Positions 42,178 to 52,292 are shown, counted from the stretch's first letter. The stretch is 64,000 nt of DNA from CAUZIB01 sp963578805 (GCA_963578805.1 CAUZDY010000001.1:62001-126000); one strand, 5' to 3'. The notes: generated by a model from the sequence alone, not told the origin. Numbers and translations are program-made.

Positions 42178-43515
42178 ATGACAACGCAACTTGCCGCACG
42201 CCAGGGCACCTACCGCGCCACGTTTGATCAGCTGCAGCAGAACCCTGGAGTCGACGCCTTTAGGGCGCTTCGCGCTCGTGGGTTTGCTCGATTTAGCGAG
42301 GTTGGATTCCCAACGACTCGGCTTGAGTCGTGGCGTTTCACCAACGTCTCTCCCGTGACACAGCGGCAGTTCGCGATTCCGGCGCCCACGGATCTCGAAC
42401 CGTCCGTAATCTCCGCGTTCGAGCTGAACGGCGTCGAAGGGCCACAGGTCGTCTGTGTCGATGGGCGATATTCACCCCATCTTTCACGTGTCGGCGAGTT
42501 ACCGGTGGGCGTCGAGCTCGGGAGCATGGCTGATCTGCTGGTCACAAAACCGAAGGTCGTGGCTCAGTACCTGGCGCAACTCGCGCGCTTTGACGACCCC
42601 GCGGCGTCGTTCACGGCGCTCAATACGGGTCTCCTTCAAGACGGGCTGGTGGTGAGGATTCCGGATGACACCGTTCTTGAAACGCCGGTCCACCTGCTCT
42701 TCGTCAGCACCGGTGGCAATGACGTGATGAGTCATCCCCGTACCCTGGTAGTGGCTGGGACGAACAGCCAAGTGCGGTTGGTCGAGAGCTACACTGGAGT
42801 TTCTGACGCTGCCTATCTCACGAACGCCGTGACCGAGGTGTTCGTCGGCGACGGTGCCGTGGTCGACCACTACAAGTTACTCCGTGAGAGCGTCGAAGCC
42901 TTTCACATTGCCAGCATGCATCTGTCGCTCGGGCGCAGCGCCACCTTCTCCTCGAACGCGATCACGCTCGGCGGTGCGATCGTGCGCAACGAGGTGATGG
43001 CCGAGCTACGGGGAGAGGGAGGGGAGTGCACACTGAACGGGTTGTATCTGGTCGATGGCACCCGGCTCGTCGACAACCACACAACGATCCTTCACGCAAA
43101 ACCCCACTGTGACAGCCACGAGCTCTACAAGGGGATTCTGGACAACCAGTCGCGTGCCGTCTTCAACGGCAAGATCATCGTAGCCAGAGATGCGCAGAAA
43201 ACTGATGCTAAGCAGACGAACAAGGCTCTACTCCTCTCGGAAGAGGCTCAGATCAATACTAAGCCAGAGCTCGAGATTTTTGCCGACGATGTGAAGTGCA
43301 CGCACGGCGCGACCATTGGTCAGCTCGACTCCGATGCGCTCTTCTACCTGCGGTCGCGCGGTCTGGATCTGGAGCAAGCCCGGGACGTGTTGATTCACGC
43401 GTTCGCCAGCGATGTCGTGGACCGAATCGCGATTACACCGATTCGAGAGCAGCTTGACGCAGTCCTGCTCCAGCAGCTCCCAGCGTCTAGGCACGCTTCC
43501 TTCGCGACCGCCTAA
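42178..43515 (+). CDS. sufD: Fe-S cluster assembly protein SufD
   Basis: This is a 445-residue paralogue of SufB that completes the SufBC2D complex. The N-terminus has FSEVGFPTTRLESWRFTNVS (the conserved P-T-x-x-x-E-x-W-x-x-T pattern). The beta-helix core ends with HATIGQLDSDALFYLRSRGL, diagnostic of SufD, preceded by DDVKCTHGA. It is three bases from sufS. Confidence 0.95.
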   Translation: MTTQLAARQGTYRATFDQLQQNPGVDAFRALRARGFARFSEVGFPTTRLESWRFTNVSPVTQRQFAIPAPTDLEPSVISAFELNGVEGPQVVCVDGRYSPHLSRVGELPVGVELGSMADLLVTKPKVVAQYLAQLARFDDPAASFTALNTGLLQDGLVVRIPDDTVLETPVHLLFVSTGGNDVMSHPRTLVVAGTNSQVRLVESYTGVSDAAYLTNAVTEVFVGDGAVVDHYKLLRESVEAFHIASMHLSLGRSATFSSNAITLGGAIVRNEVMAELRGEGGECTLNGLYLVDGTRLVDNHTTILHAKPHCDSHELYKGILDNQSRAVFNGKIIVARDAQKTDAKQTNKALLLSEEAQINTKPELEIFADDVKCTHGATIGQLDSDALFYLRSRGLDLEQARDVLIHAFASDVVDRIAITPIREQLDAVLLQQLPASRHASFATA

Positions 43516-43518
43516 CCC

Positions 43519-44769
43519 ATGGCCAGTCCAGTCCAGACGTTACCGTCTGTGCTCGATGTCGAGCGAGTCCGAGAGGAGTTTCCGATCCTCCACCGTACCG
43601 TACACGGCAAACCTCTGGTGTATCTCGACAGCGCGGCGACGACACAGAAGCCCCGTCACGTCCTCGATGCGCTGGCTCGGTACTATACCCATGGGAATGC
43701 CAACATCCATCGCGGCGTATATCTCCTGAGCGAGGAGGCCACCGCGGCCTACGACGGAGCCAGGACGAAGGTCCAGCGCTTTATCAATGCGCGAGCCAGC
43801 CGAGAAGTGATCTTTACGCGGAGCTCCACCGAGAGTATCAATCTCGTGGCGCAGAGCTTTGGTCGACAGAATATCGGCCCGGGCGACGAAATTTTGATCA
43901 CACATATGGAGCACCACTCGAACATCGTGCCCTGGCAGTTCCTCTGCGAGCAGACTCACGCGCGCCTCCGCGTCGCCCCAATCGATGATCGGGGCGAGCT
44001 TCGGATGGACGAATTCGAGCGGAAGTTAACCTCCAAGACCAAGATCGTGGCGGTTGTTCATCTCTCGAACTCACTCGGCACGATCAATCCGGTGTCCAAG
44101 ATCGTCGCTTTGGCGCATGAGCGAGACGTCCCTGTGCTGGTCGACGGCTCACAGGCGGCCTATCACATGCCGGTCGATGTGCAGGCGCTAGACTGTGACT
44201 TCTATGTATTCACCGGACACAAGTTATATGGGCCGACCGGTATCGGTGTGCTTTATGGGCGCGAGGCACTGCTTGAGTCGATGCCTCCCTGGATGGGTGG
44301 CGGGGACATGATTCGGTCGGTCACATTCGAGAAGACGACCTACGCCGACCTCCCGAACAAATTCGAAGCCGGGACACCGCACATCGCCGGGGCAGTGGGA
44401 TTGGGTGCGGCGGTCGACTACGTCACCGGGATCGGCTTCGATAAGATTGCCCGTCACGAAAAGGATCTCCTGGAATACGGCACGGCCGAACTATTGAAGA
44501 TCCCGGGGCTCCGCTTGATCGGGACGGCTTCCAATAAGGCCAGCATCTTGGCGTTTGTTCTTAAGGGCGCCCACCCTCATGACATCGGTAGCATTGTGGA
44601 CATTGAGGGTGTGTCGATTCGGACCGGTCACCACTGCACGCAGCCGGTCATGGATCGGTTTGGTGTGCCTGCGACCGCCCGGGCTTCGGTGGCGATGTAC
44701 AACACGCGTCAGGAGATCGACCAATTAGTGTACGCGCTGCACCGGGTGCGAGAGACCTTTCCCTTATGA
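43519..44769 (+). CDS. sufS: Cysteine desulfurase SufS
   Basis: This 416-residue PLP enzyme releases sulfur from cysteine for cluster building. The N-terminal LVYLDSAATTQKPRHVLDAL, TRSSTESINLVAQSFG, VDGSQAAYHMPVDVQALDCD and the PLP lysine in FTGHKLYGPTGIG match group II desulfurases. The catalytic cysteine is in IRTGHHCTQPVMDRF. Its stop overlaps the sufU start by four bases. SufU downstream is its usual sulfur acceptor. Confidence 0.96.
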   Translation: MASPVQTLPSVLDVERVREEFPILHRTVHGKPLVYLDSAATTQKPRHVLDALARYYTHGNANIHRGVYLLSEEATAAYDGARTKVQRFINARASREVIFTRSSTESINLVAQSFGRQNIGPGDEILITHMEHHSNIVPWQFLCEQTHARLRVAPIDDRGELRMDEFERKLTSKTKIVAVVHLSNSLGTINPVSKIVALAHERDVPVLVDGSQAAYHMPVDVQALDCDFYVFTGHKLYGPTGIGVLYGREALLESMPPWMGGGDMIRSVTFEKTTYADLPNKFEAGTPHIAGAVGLGAAVDYVTGIGFDKIARHEKDLLEYGTAELLKIPGLRLIGTASNKASILAFVLKGAHPHDIGSIVDIEGVSIRTGHHCTQPVMDRFGVPATARASVAMYNTRQEIDQLVYALHRVRETFPL

Positions 44770-45215
44770 GCGATCTGAGAGATCTGTATCAAGAGGTGAT
44801 CCTCGACCATAACAAGCGTCCCCGGAACTTCGGAGAGCTGGAGGAAGCCCACCGACACGCCGACGGATACAATCCGTTGTGTGGCGACAGGCTGGCGGTG
44901 TATGTGAACGTCGACGGTGACGTGATCACCGACGTCAGTTTCCTGGGGTCAGGGTGTGCCATTTCGAAGGCGTCCGCCTCGCTGATGACCGATGCGGTCA
45001 AGGGCAAGACGCTAGGCGAAGCGCAACAACTGTTCGAGCAGTTCCATCGCATGGTGACTGGGTCGGAGACGCAGGTCGATATTGGGTCGCTTGGAAAGCT
45101 GGCCGTGTTGGCCGGAGTCCGGGACTATCCGACACGCGTGAAGTGCGCCAGCCTGGCCTGGCATACGTTGCGCGCGGCGTTTAACGACGTGCACGAGCCT
45201 GTCAGTACCGAGTAA
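44766..45215 (+). CDS. sufU: SufU, zinc-dependent sulfurtransferase partner of SufS
   Basis: This 149-residue IscU-like protein is of the SufU type. It has YQEVILDHNKRPRNFGELEE, a first Cys in YNPLCGDRLAVYV, a second in FLGSGCAISKASASLMTDAV, and a third in TRVKCASLAWHTLRAAF. These Cys, with an Asp, bind zinc in SufU. The insertion between the second and third Cys that marks SufU is present. ATG overlaps the sufS stop. Confidence 0.93.
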   Translation: MSDLRDLYQEVILDHNKRPRNFGELEEAHRHADGYNPLCGDRLAVYVNVDGDVITDVSFLGSGCAISKASASLMTDAVKGKTLGEAQQLFEQFHRMVTGSETQVDIGSLGKLAVLAGVRDYPTRVKCASLAWHTLRAAFNDVHEPVSTE

Positions 45216-45221
45216 CTCATC

Positions 45222-45719
45222 ATGAATACCTTCAAGCTAAACGAAGCGCCGCCCCCCAAGAGCGAAGCCGAACTCACACCGTCAGAGGCGCAACCGACGC
45301 CGGTGGTTCCGGTCCCGCCGACCGTCACGGCACCCACGCTCGACACCAGCGCCTTTAATCCACCACCGGCCCAGCCGGCGGTGGAGGATGTCGACGTGGA
45401 TCCGGTCAAGACACTCAAGCTGAAGCCAGAAATCGTCGACCAGCTCGTCACCGTCTTCGACCCAGAAATCCCGGTTAATGTCTACGAGCTCGGTCTGATC
45501 TACGACATTCTGGTCGATGCGAATGGGCTGGCGGTGATCAAGATGACGCTTACCGCACCGGGGTGTCCAGCCGCCGTGACCCTTCCGGCTGAGGTGCAGG
45601 GCAAAGTGAAGTCGATCGAGGGTGTGTCCGATGCGAGGGTCGACCTCGTATGGGATCCGCCCTGGGATAAAGACCGCATGACCGATGCGGCGAAACTGCA
45701 ACTCGGGATTTTCGAATAG
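45222..45719 (+). CDS. sufT: SufT-like MIP18/DUF59 Fe-S assembly protein with Pro-rich N-terminus
   Basis: This 165-residue protein consists of a disordered Pro/Glu/Thr-rich N-terminal region of about 60 residues and a MIP18/DUF59 domain. The domain has VFDPEIPVNVYELGLIYDI, the diagnostic start, then LTAPGCPAAVTLPAEVQGKV with the conserved Cys, and VDLVWDPPWDKDRMTDAAKL. Relatives help deliver clusters to target proteins. The disordered extension is longer than usual. It is last in the SUF operon, 7 bases after sufU. Confidence 0.9.
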   Translation: MNTFKLNEAPPPKSEAELTPSEAQPTPVVPVPPTVTAPTLDTSAFNPPPAQPAVEDVDVDPVKTLKLKPEIVDQLVTVFDPEIPVNVYELGLIYDILVDANGLAVIKMTLTAPGCPAAVTLPAEVQGKVKSIEGVSDARVDLVWDPPWDKDRMTDAAKLQLGIFE

Positions 45720-45746
45720 ACGGCAAGAAGGGAGGCGGAACCCCCT

Positions 45747-46514
45747 TTACAGTGGCTCCACCATCACGTCCGAAATCACCACTGTGGAGAGGAGGCTCAT
45801 GTTCTCCGCCACATAACTGGGTGACAGCATGCCGACCGGGACACGGCCTCCGTCTATCGCGTAGTTCTCCTGCGTCGAAAAAATCACGCCGCCCACTTGC
45901 TGGAACTCGATTCCCTTCCGAAACCGTAACCCGCCGTCAAAGTCGTAGCCGAATTGCTCCATTTGCCCGGTCTCGGGGTCGAACCAAAACATGTAGGCGT
46001 CGTCGGCATCGTTGCTGGTCCCTGGTGTGAATGACACTCGGACCTTGTGGAGATCCCGACCCTCCCAGGTTTCGATGCCAAGATCTTCGTAGTTCACGTC
46101 GCCGCCGTTGAGGGTGTAGGGCAGAAGCGGAAAGAACACGCGGGCATCCACAAACGCACGCGCGCGGGTCGCTCCCTGCTCGTCGAGCTCCACTTCCTCG
46201 CCGCCTCGCCACTCCTGAACGGCGGCGTTGGTGACCCGGACTCGTCGTTCGACACCTTCCCGGGTCGCGCCAATGACGGCGTGGTCGAACTGACCGCCTT
46301 GACGGGTCACTTCTAATTGGAAGCTCCCGGACAGTGAGGTGATTGTCATCGTGATGGTCGACCCTTCATACAGGCTTCCCCCATGAAACTCGATCGACCT
46401 GGCGACGATCGATGGCATGTTTAGCGGGAGCGAGAGCGAACTCACGGAGTCTTCGGTGCTGCACCCCGACCCACCCGCGAGCATGGTCAGAAGGATGAGG
46501 CGTAGGATGCGCAT
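45747..46514 (-). CDS. Lipoprotein of unknown function (DUF6503-like)
   Basis: This 255-residue protein begins with a lipobox signal (LRLILLTMLAGGSGCSTED). The mature part is mostly beta-strand, with SIEFHGGSLYEGSTITMTIT, TWEGRDLHKVRVSFTPGT and AYMFWFDPETGQMEQFGYD. This layout is like LolA-type or DUF6503 outer-membrane lipoproteins, which is a weak assignment. The ATG at 46514 is preferred over longer in-frame starts because it starts the signal. It is convergent with the suf operon. Confidence 0.65.
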   Translation of the reverse strand: MRILRLILLTMLAGGSGCSTEDSVSSLSLPLNMPSIVARSIEFHGGSLYEGSTITMTITSLSGSFQLEVTRQGGQFDHAVIGATREGVERRVRVTNAAVQEWRGGEEVELDEQGATRARAFVDARVFFPLLPYTLNGGDVNYEDLGIETWEGRDLHKVRVSFTPGTSNDADDAYMFWFDPETGQMEQFGYDFDGGLRFRKGIEFQQVGGVIFSTQENYAIDGGRVPVGMLSPSYVAENMSLLSTVVISDVMVEPL

Positions 46515-46683
46515 ATGGACCTCCCTTTTCTGGGACAAACGTTTATTATTCTCGCACACGGAGTGAAAGGACAGACGCAAGAAAAGAAAAACATGATAAA
46601 GGGTTGCACGACTCTCCCCGGTGAGCCAGAATGCCACGGTACAAGTGAGAATCGACCAGGGACCGTAGATGATGAGGGTGTCG

Positions 46684-46696
46684 CCTGGTGACCAGG
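46684..46696. promoter_or_regulatory. Palindrome CCTGGT-G-ACCAGG between divergent lipoprotein genes
   Basis: A perfect 6+1+6 palindrome lies in the 307-base gap between two divergent lipoprotein genes. It may be an operator. The rest of the gap (46515-46821) holds the probable promoters and GGAGGAAAGGAG before the plus-strand start. No regulator is named. Confidence 0.35.
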
Positions 46697-46821
46697 TGTG
46701 TGGCGTAGCCATTTGTCTGGTACTTTTCTCGTCGGTCGTCGGTCATTGAGTTTGACCTTGGTGTTGTACGGATGTGGGGTGGCACTTTGAGGATTTCTCG
46801 GGAGGAAAGGAGTACAGAACC

Positions 46822-48300
46822 ATGACGCGAAAATCGTTAACCTTGCTCACTTGCTTGGTTGCTGTTGTGTATGGATGTGCACCCCCGCCGCCTGAGATGC
46901 AGTTAATCATTGATAGTGCCGAAGCGATGGGCGGCGAAAGGGCCATCACTCGGCTAGAGAGCCTTGTAATCGAGGGCGATGGGCGACAGTATCGTCTGGG
47001 TCAAAACAACCGTCCGTCTGATGACCTGCCATATTATGAAATTGAGTCGTACGCTCGCGAGGTCGACCTCGTGAACGAGCGCTGGCGAGTGGTTCAGACT
47101 CGGTCGTCTCGCTACCCAACCGGGAACCCGGTCTTTTCACAAGAGCAGACGTTTGGAACCGACGGCGACATCGCGTACAACATCACAGAAGACGGCGCTG
47201 TCAGTCGTGCCACGGCTCGGGTGGCAGCGGAACGTCTAGTCGACCAATATGACCACCCAGCCGCGCTCGTAAGGCTTGCGCTCACGGAAGGGACCATGGT
47301 GGGTAACCTCAGGCAGGAAAACGGGCAGGACGTCGTTGACATCACGGCGCCGACTGGGCAGACCTACATGATGTATGTCGACTCAACCACCAAGTTCCCG
47401 ACTAGTATCGTCACCATGGGGTATGACCCGATTCTCGGGGATGTGACGAGGGCTACTCGCTTTGAGGATTATTTTGAAGGCGGTGGATTTGGAGGATTTG
47501 GCGCACGTCTTACTCTGCCCCGCGGGATTGATGTCTCAATTGATGATTTCCCGACTTGGGAGCTTCGGGTCGAGACTGCAACCGACCGGGAGCTGGATGA
47601 CTTGAGTGCACCTGGGGAGGCGGGGTCCGCGCCAGTTCCAGAATTCCAAGCTAACGTGCAAGTCGAGGAGATCGGTGACGGGATTTGGTTGTTAGCCGGC
47701 CAGTCTCACCATAGTGTGCTCGTTGAGTTCGATGACTTTCTAGCGTTGGTCGAGGCCCCGCAGAACGACGCACGTGCACTCGCTGTGATCGCGCAGGCGC
47801 GTGAGCTGCAACCCGATAAGCCGCTGCAGTATGTTGTCAGTACCCACCATCACTTTGACCATTCGGGTGGCATTCGAGCCGCGGTCAGCGAAGGCCTAAC
47901 AGTCATCACCCACCAGACCAACGCGGATTTTTACGAGGACCTTGCGCAACGATCCCACACGCGCATGCCGGACGCGTTAGCAAACAATCCTCAGGAGCTT
48001 ACCCTGGAGTTGGTCGGCAACGATGTCTATGAATTAGGAGAGGGTCTCCGGACGATGGAGATCGCTCGAGTTCGTCCCAATGATCACACCGACGCGATGT
48101 TGGTTGGGTATCTTCCGCGCGAGAGGATACTAATTGAGGCTGACCTGTATACACCCAATTCTGAAGAGGCACCGTTCGCGGAGGATCTCCTCCAAACGAT
48201 CGAGGAACGCGAGTGGCGCGTTGAGCAAGTCCTGCCGATCCATGGTCAGCCTTTTGAGATCGCCGTACTAGAGGGGTTGGTCAATGAGGAGTCGCCCTAA
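46822..48300 (+). CDS. Metallo-beta-lactamase-fold lipoprotein
   Basis: This 492-residue lipoprotein (LTCLVAVVYGCAPPPP) has an N-terminal beta-rich domain of about 280 residues and a C-terminal MBL domain. The metal motif VVSTHHHFDHSGGIRAAV is near residue 342 (HxHxDH type), followed by VITHQTN. The C-terminal HGQPF supplies a further His. GGAGGAAAGGAG lies just before ATG 46822. It probably hydrolyses a compound in the periplasm; the substrate is unknown. Confidence 0.82.
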   Translation: MTRKSLTLLTCLVAVVYGCAPPPPEMQLIIDSAEAMGGERAITRLESLVIEGDGRQYRLGQNNRPSDDLPYYEIESYAREVDLVNERWRVVQTRSSRYPTGNPVFSQEQTFGTDGDIAYNITEDGAVSRATARVAAERLVDQYDHPAALVRLALTEGTMVGNLRQENGQDVVDITAPTGQTYMMYVDSTTKFPTSIVTMGYDPILGDVTRATRFEDYFEGGGFGGFGARLTLPRGIDVSIDDFPTWELRVETATDRELDDLSAPGEAGSAPVPEFQANVQVEEIGDGIWLLAGQSHHSVLVEFDDFLALVEAPQNDARALAVIAQARELQPDKPLQYVVSTHHHFDHSGGIRAAVSEGLTVITHQTNADFYEDLAQRSHTRMPDALANNPQELTLELVGNDVYELGEGLRTMEIARVRPNDHTDAMLVGYLPRERILIEADLYTPNSEEAPFAEDLLQTIEEREWRVEQVLPIHGQPFEIAVLEGLVNEESP

Positions 48301-48411
48301 GAGCACGCTCCCATCGAGTGGGCCGCTGTAGACTAAGCATTTCGTGGTCAGCGCGCTGCAGCCGAATCGGCGTCATGGATGGGCACGATTGTTTGGTAGA
48401 GCGCCCCACGG

Positions 48412-49359
48412 ATGAGTGACCGTCTCCGAGTCTTCGCGCCCGCGTCTGCGTCCAATCTTGGCCCAGGATTCGACGTCCTTGGCTTGGCTCTCGAGGAGCC
48501 CGGCGATGTCGTTGAGGCCGAGCACGCCGAAACCGAGGGTGTCCAGATCGTCGAAGTGACGGGCGCGCCCTCCCTGAGTACCGACCCGACACGGAACACC
48601 GCCGGGGTCGCCGCGAGCGCAGTGCTCCATCGAATCGGTATAGCTGAACCGATAGGGGTTCGGTTGTGGGTGCGAAAAAGCATGCCGCTGGCGAGTGGGT
48701 TGGGGAGTTCGGCGGCAAGCAGCGTGGCGGCTGCGGTGGCCGTCAACGAGCTGTGCAGTGGGGGTCTGTCTCGACAGGCGCTGGTCGAGTGCGCACTGGA
48801 GGGAGAGAAGGCGGCATCTGGAACCACACATGCCGACAACGTAGCGCCGAGTCTGCTCGGCGGAATTGTTCTGATCCGAAGTTACGCCCCGCTGGATCTC
48901 GTATCTCTGCCGGTGCCGTCCGCGCTGCGGATCGTCGTAATTTACCCCCATATCCAGGTTCAGACTGCGCAGGCCAGACAACTTGTTGCCGAACGCCGCT
49001 TCGAGATCGCTCAGGTCGTCACCAACCTGGGCAACCTCGCTGCCCTCGTCTGCGCGCTGCACTCCGGTGACCTGGAGTTGCTCGGGCGCAGCATTAACGA
49101 CGCGCTGGCAGAGCCGATTCGAGCCCCGCTGGTTCCTGGGTTCGCAGCTGTCAAAGACGCGGCTGTGAATGTTGGCGCGCTGGGATGCTCGATTTCTGGG
49201 TCGGGCCCGTCGGTATTCGCGTTTGCCAATGATGATGACCTGGCGGCCGACGTGGCCAACGCGATGCAGGGAGCCTTTCGGCAGTCTGGTCTTGAGAGCG
49301 ATCGCTATGTGGGTCCGGTAAATACCACCGGTGCCCGGGTGCTGCCACCTTCAGGGTAG
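48412..49359 (+). CDS. thrB: Homoserine kinase (GHMP family)
   Basis: This 315-residue enzyme phosphorylates homoserine in threonine synthesis. GHMP motif 1 is in FAPASASNLGPGFDVLGLAL, motif 2 is MPLASGLGSSAASSVAAAVA (the ATP loop), and motif 3 is VGALGCSISGSGPSVFAFAN. The length is typical. thrA and thrC are not adjacent, so the pathway is scattered. The gap before it (48301-48411) shows no riboswitch. Confidence 0.93.
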   Translation: MSDRLRVFAPASASNLGPGFDVLGLALEEPGDVVEAEHAETEGVQIVEVTGAPSLSTDPTRNTAGVAASAVLHRIGIAEPIGVRLWVRKSMPLASGLGSSAASSVAAAVAVNELCSGGLSRQALVECALEGEKAASGTTHADNVAPSLLGGIVLIRSYAPLDLVSLPVPSALRIVVIYPHIQVQTAQARQLVAERRFEIAQVVTNLGNLAALVCALHSGDLELLGRSINDALAEPIRAPLVPGFAAVKDAAVNVGALGCSISGSGPSVFAFANDDDLAADVANAMQGAFRQSGLESDRYVGPVNTTGARVLPPSG

Positions 49360-49476
49360 AGGATGTCCCCAGTATTTGCGACCCGGCTTACAACAAGGGA
49401 CAATGCGGCCATCGTTTTATAGCCCTTCATATTGCTTCGAGTACCTTCCTCATAGTAGGAATACGAGACTGCTGGC

Positions 49477-51279
49477 TCACGGTTCCGTCTCCGACGGTTG
49501 GTCGCCGGTGAAGACACTCGACTGCCAGTGATCGACAACGAAGAGAGAGCGTGCACGTGTATCCGGCCGGAGCATGAGAAACCGAGTGCCGTCGATACTG
49601 ACGTCATAGGCCGGAACATTCCCACCAGGGTCGGTGACAAACACCCCGGAAAACTGGCGACGTGACGACGAGGACTCTCCTGTTTTTGGGTCGACCGCCA
49701 CCGAAAAGAGGCCAGGTCCGCTTCGAAAGAAGAGCTCTGAGCCATCCCGTGACCAGACCGGCTCCACGCCGCCCGCGGGCGACACCCGAGTGCTTGTTTC
49801 ACCTGGGTGTGGCCGTAGATACACTTGGTCCCCATCCTTAGCGTCCGACACGTACGCCAACCATCGGCCGTTCGGTGAGATGGCGGGAGTCCGCTCATTC
49901 GCGTTCGTTCCAAGCAGGATCCGGCCTTCACCGCTCTGGCGCGTCCAGATCCAGATGTCGCGTCCGCGATCCTGCTGTCGCTCGTGAAAGAAGAGGTCTC
50001 GGTCGGCTGGCGACCACGAACCTGGTGTGCGCCCGTCACCGAACAGGAGTGTCTCGATCGTGTTCCGGGCCCCGACAGTTACCCGGTAGATTCGCTGAGG
50101 ACCGTCCCGGTTTGATGCGAACGTGACCCATCGGCCGTCCTCAGACCACAGCGGCGAGTGGTTTTGGCCGGCTTCCTGGGTGAGTCGTCGCCGCTTGCCC
50201 GTTTCCAAGTCGTAGGTCCAGAGGTCACGGCTGAACATGTTTCCCTGGATGGTCATCGCGATCTGTGACCCGTCGGGAGAGAGGCGCGGCGCCTGGTGGG
50301 GTGCCGCCACACCGTCGATGTCGGTCGTCGTTCCCTGCCGGTCTACCCACGTCAGTAGGTTGTCGGTCGGCGAAGCCGACTCCGACGCGTAAACGAGACG
50401 CCCGGTGCGTGCCGCGACCAGACTAGAATGCCCCAGTCGCTCGTATCCGACGGCGCTGCTCGCCACGCCGCTGGTGACGAGTCGGGCCGGGCCGGTTACC
50501 TCCTGCTCAGATGAGTCGATCGGCAACGCGAAGATTTCACCGCGCCGAGCGTAGACAAGATGGCCAGAGTCGAGATAGTACGCCGAGCCATCGGCGGGTG
50601 CGAGAAGCTCACGTTCCTCTAACTCCAACGCCATCCAAGCCAGTCGGGGATCGAGATCTTCACGTCCGACCGTGAAAACGATCGATGCTTCGTCCGGCAG
50701 CAAAACCGGCCAACCGTGCGAGACCTCGCCGGCCTCCTCATCGAGCTCTGTGATCGGCGTGACACCGGGATCCGCCTCGTTGTGGCCCAGATCCGCAGAT
50801 ACCCTGAGCAGGCCCCGACCCCCCAGGGGAGCGAAGACGATCTGCCCACGAGGCCCCCAGGCCGCCCCGGCAGTCTCTCCTGAGACGGGTGTGACGTCCA
50901 CGGGATCGCTCCCGTCGAAGGCTACCCATCGAAGAAATCCAGATGAAAAGAATCCAACGCGATCTCCGTCGGGTGCAAAGAACGGTTGTGTTGCGTTCTC
51001 TGTCCCTGGAAGCGGCTCAACCCTGAACGTGTCAAACGAGCGGAGAAACAGTTGTACCCGACCGTTGGCGATCGCTGTGTAGACTAGTCTCGTGCCATCG
51101 GGAGAGAGCGCAGCTTCAACGATGTTGTGATCGGCGGGCAAAAGGATACTCATGGCCTGCATGGGCGGTGGCACTACTGGAGAGGGTCGAGTCAGGACCC
51201 AGGTTGCGAGAGACGTGACGGTGGCGGCGGTCAGCGTTGCCCAGATCCTGACGCCGCGGCTGGTGCTGGAATGAGTCAT
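49477..51279 (-). CDS. PD40/TolB-type beta-propeller protein with N-terminal membrane anchor
   Basis: This 600-residue protein has an N-terminal helix (IWATLTAATVTSLATWVLTR) and then repeating propeller blades such as EAALSPDGTRLVYTAIANG, TQPFFAPDGDRVGFFSSG, APRLSPDGSQIAMTIQGNM and SPLWSEDGRWVTFASNRDGP. In Acidobacteriota this propeller often sits behind a Ser/Thr kinase; here there is no kinase domain. The ATG at 51279 overlaps the WYL regulator stop (ATGA), so the two are coupled. Confidence 0.82.
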   Translation of the reverse strand: MTHSSTSRGVRIWATLTAATVTSLATWVLTRPSPVVPPPMQAMSILLPADHNIVEAALSPDGTRLVYTAIANGRVQLFLRSFDTFRVEPLPGTENATQPFFAPDGDRVGFFSSGFLRWVAFDGSDPVDVTPVSGETAGAAWGPRGQIVFAPLGGRGLLRVSADLGHNEADPGVTPITELDEEAGEVSHGWPVLLPDEASIVFTVGREDLDPRLAWMALELEERELLAPADGSAYYLDSGHLVYARRGEIFALPIDSSEQEVTGPARLVTSGVASSAVGYERLGHSSLVAARTGRLVYASESASPTDNLLTWVDRQGTTTDIDGVAAPHQAPRLSPDGSQIAMTIQGNMFSRDLWTYDLETGKRRRLTQEAGQNHSPLWSEDGRWVTFASNRDGPQRIYRVTVGARNTIETLLFGDGRTPGSWSPADRDLFFHERQQDRGRDIWIWTRQSGEGRILLGTNANERTPAISPNGRWLAYVSDAKDGDQVYLRPHPGETSTRVSPAGGVEPVWSRDGSELFFRSGPGLFSVAVDPKTGESSSSRRQFSGVFVTDPGGNVPAYDVSIDGTRFLMLRPDTRARSLFVVDHWQSSVFTGDQPSETEP

Positions 51280-52292
51280 CCGTGTCCGATGGCTTCCAAC
51301 TGGTCGGGGACGGCGTCGTAGTGCGCCCTTGCTGCCGACAACGCGTCGGCAATCGTCGCCGCCAGATGAGCCGGCGAAGAGACGTGGGCTGCCGGACCGA
51401 AGCTTAGAATCCAGCTTCGAAGTGCGGCATCTGTGCACACGTTCAAGACCAGCACAACTGATCCATTCTCCTGAAGTTTCATGGTCTGGGATGGATGCCA
51501 CACGCGTTCCTGGATGTAGGGGGCTGCGTGGCTCGTGAAGGTGACCTCGACCCGTTCTGGCGGGCCTTCGTAGATGCCGAGTGAGTTTGGAAACACGCTT
51601 TCGCCGAGATCTTCGACCACTTCAAACACTTGGTCGAGCGCCGTGATCCGTCGGATTCGGTCAACCGCGAATGTCCGCATCTGCTCGTACGCCGGGACAT
51701 AGGCGAAGAGATACAGTCCACCCTGCGCATAGACCAAACGATAGGGATCGATTCGATAGTTCTTCTCGCGTCCGCTCGAGAACGAGTGATATTGCATCGA
51801 GAGCCGCTGCTGGTGAAGGATGGCGTCGAGCAGTCGCCCGATGGTCTGGCGCTGCCGGGCGACGAACCGACGCGCTGTCGGAGCCGGTTTCGCTTCGATC
51901 GCCGTCGGCAGGCGGTCGAGGAAAGCTCGCATCCGCGGTCCGAGTGCTCCTTCGAGCTTGGTAAACGCATGCGCCAGGTCATCCTGGAACGGTGTGCCAG
52001 CGAGACACTCCACAACCGTCCGACTGAAATACAAGGCGGATAGCTCACCGAGTGTGAAGCCGGTATTATCTAGCCCTTTGAACGGGCGCGTGCGGAGCTT
52101 CCACCGCTTCTGACCGTCGTACGACTCGTCATACAGTGCAAAGCCGGCGTCTTGCAGCGCGTCAAGGTCACGTCGAATCGTGCGGGTCGTCACGCCGGAG
52201 ATTTCGGCCATGTGGCGAATTGTTACGCCGCTCGAGGCTTCGATCTCACGCAAAAGTCTCCATTGCCGGATTATTTCGCCATTTCGAGCCAT
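51276..52292 (-). CDS. WYL-domain transcriptional regulator (YafY/PafC-like)
   Basis: This 338-residue protein has an N-terminal DeoR-type HTH (IRHMAEISGVTTRTIRRDLD, then LQDAGFALYDE) and a central WYL domain with RIDPYRLVYAQGGLYLFAYV, the conserved region that binds ligand or nucleic acid. It ends with a winged domain. It may respond to DNA damage or another small signal. It is divergent from the zinc-motif gene at 52395, with a palindromic site between, and overlaps the PD40 gene. Confidence 0.88.
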   Translation of the reverse strand: MARNGEIIRQWRLLREIEASSGVTIRHMAEISGVTTRTIRRDLDALQDAGFALYDESYDGQKRWKLRTRPFKGLDNTGFTLGELSALYFSRTVVECLAGTPFQDDLAHAFTKLEGALGPRMRAFLDRLPTAIEAKPAPTARRFVARQRQTIGRLLDAILHQQRLSMQYHSFSSGREKNYRIDPYRLVYAQGGLYLFAYVPAYEQMRTFAVDRIRRITALDQVFEVVEDLGESVFPNSLGIYEGPPERVEVTFTSHAAPYIQERVWHPSQTMKLQENGSVVLVLNVCTDAALRSWILSFGPAAHVSSPAHLAATIADALSAARAHYDAVPDQLEAIGHG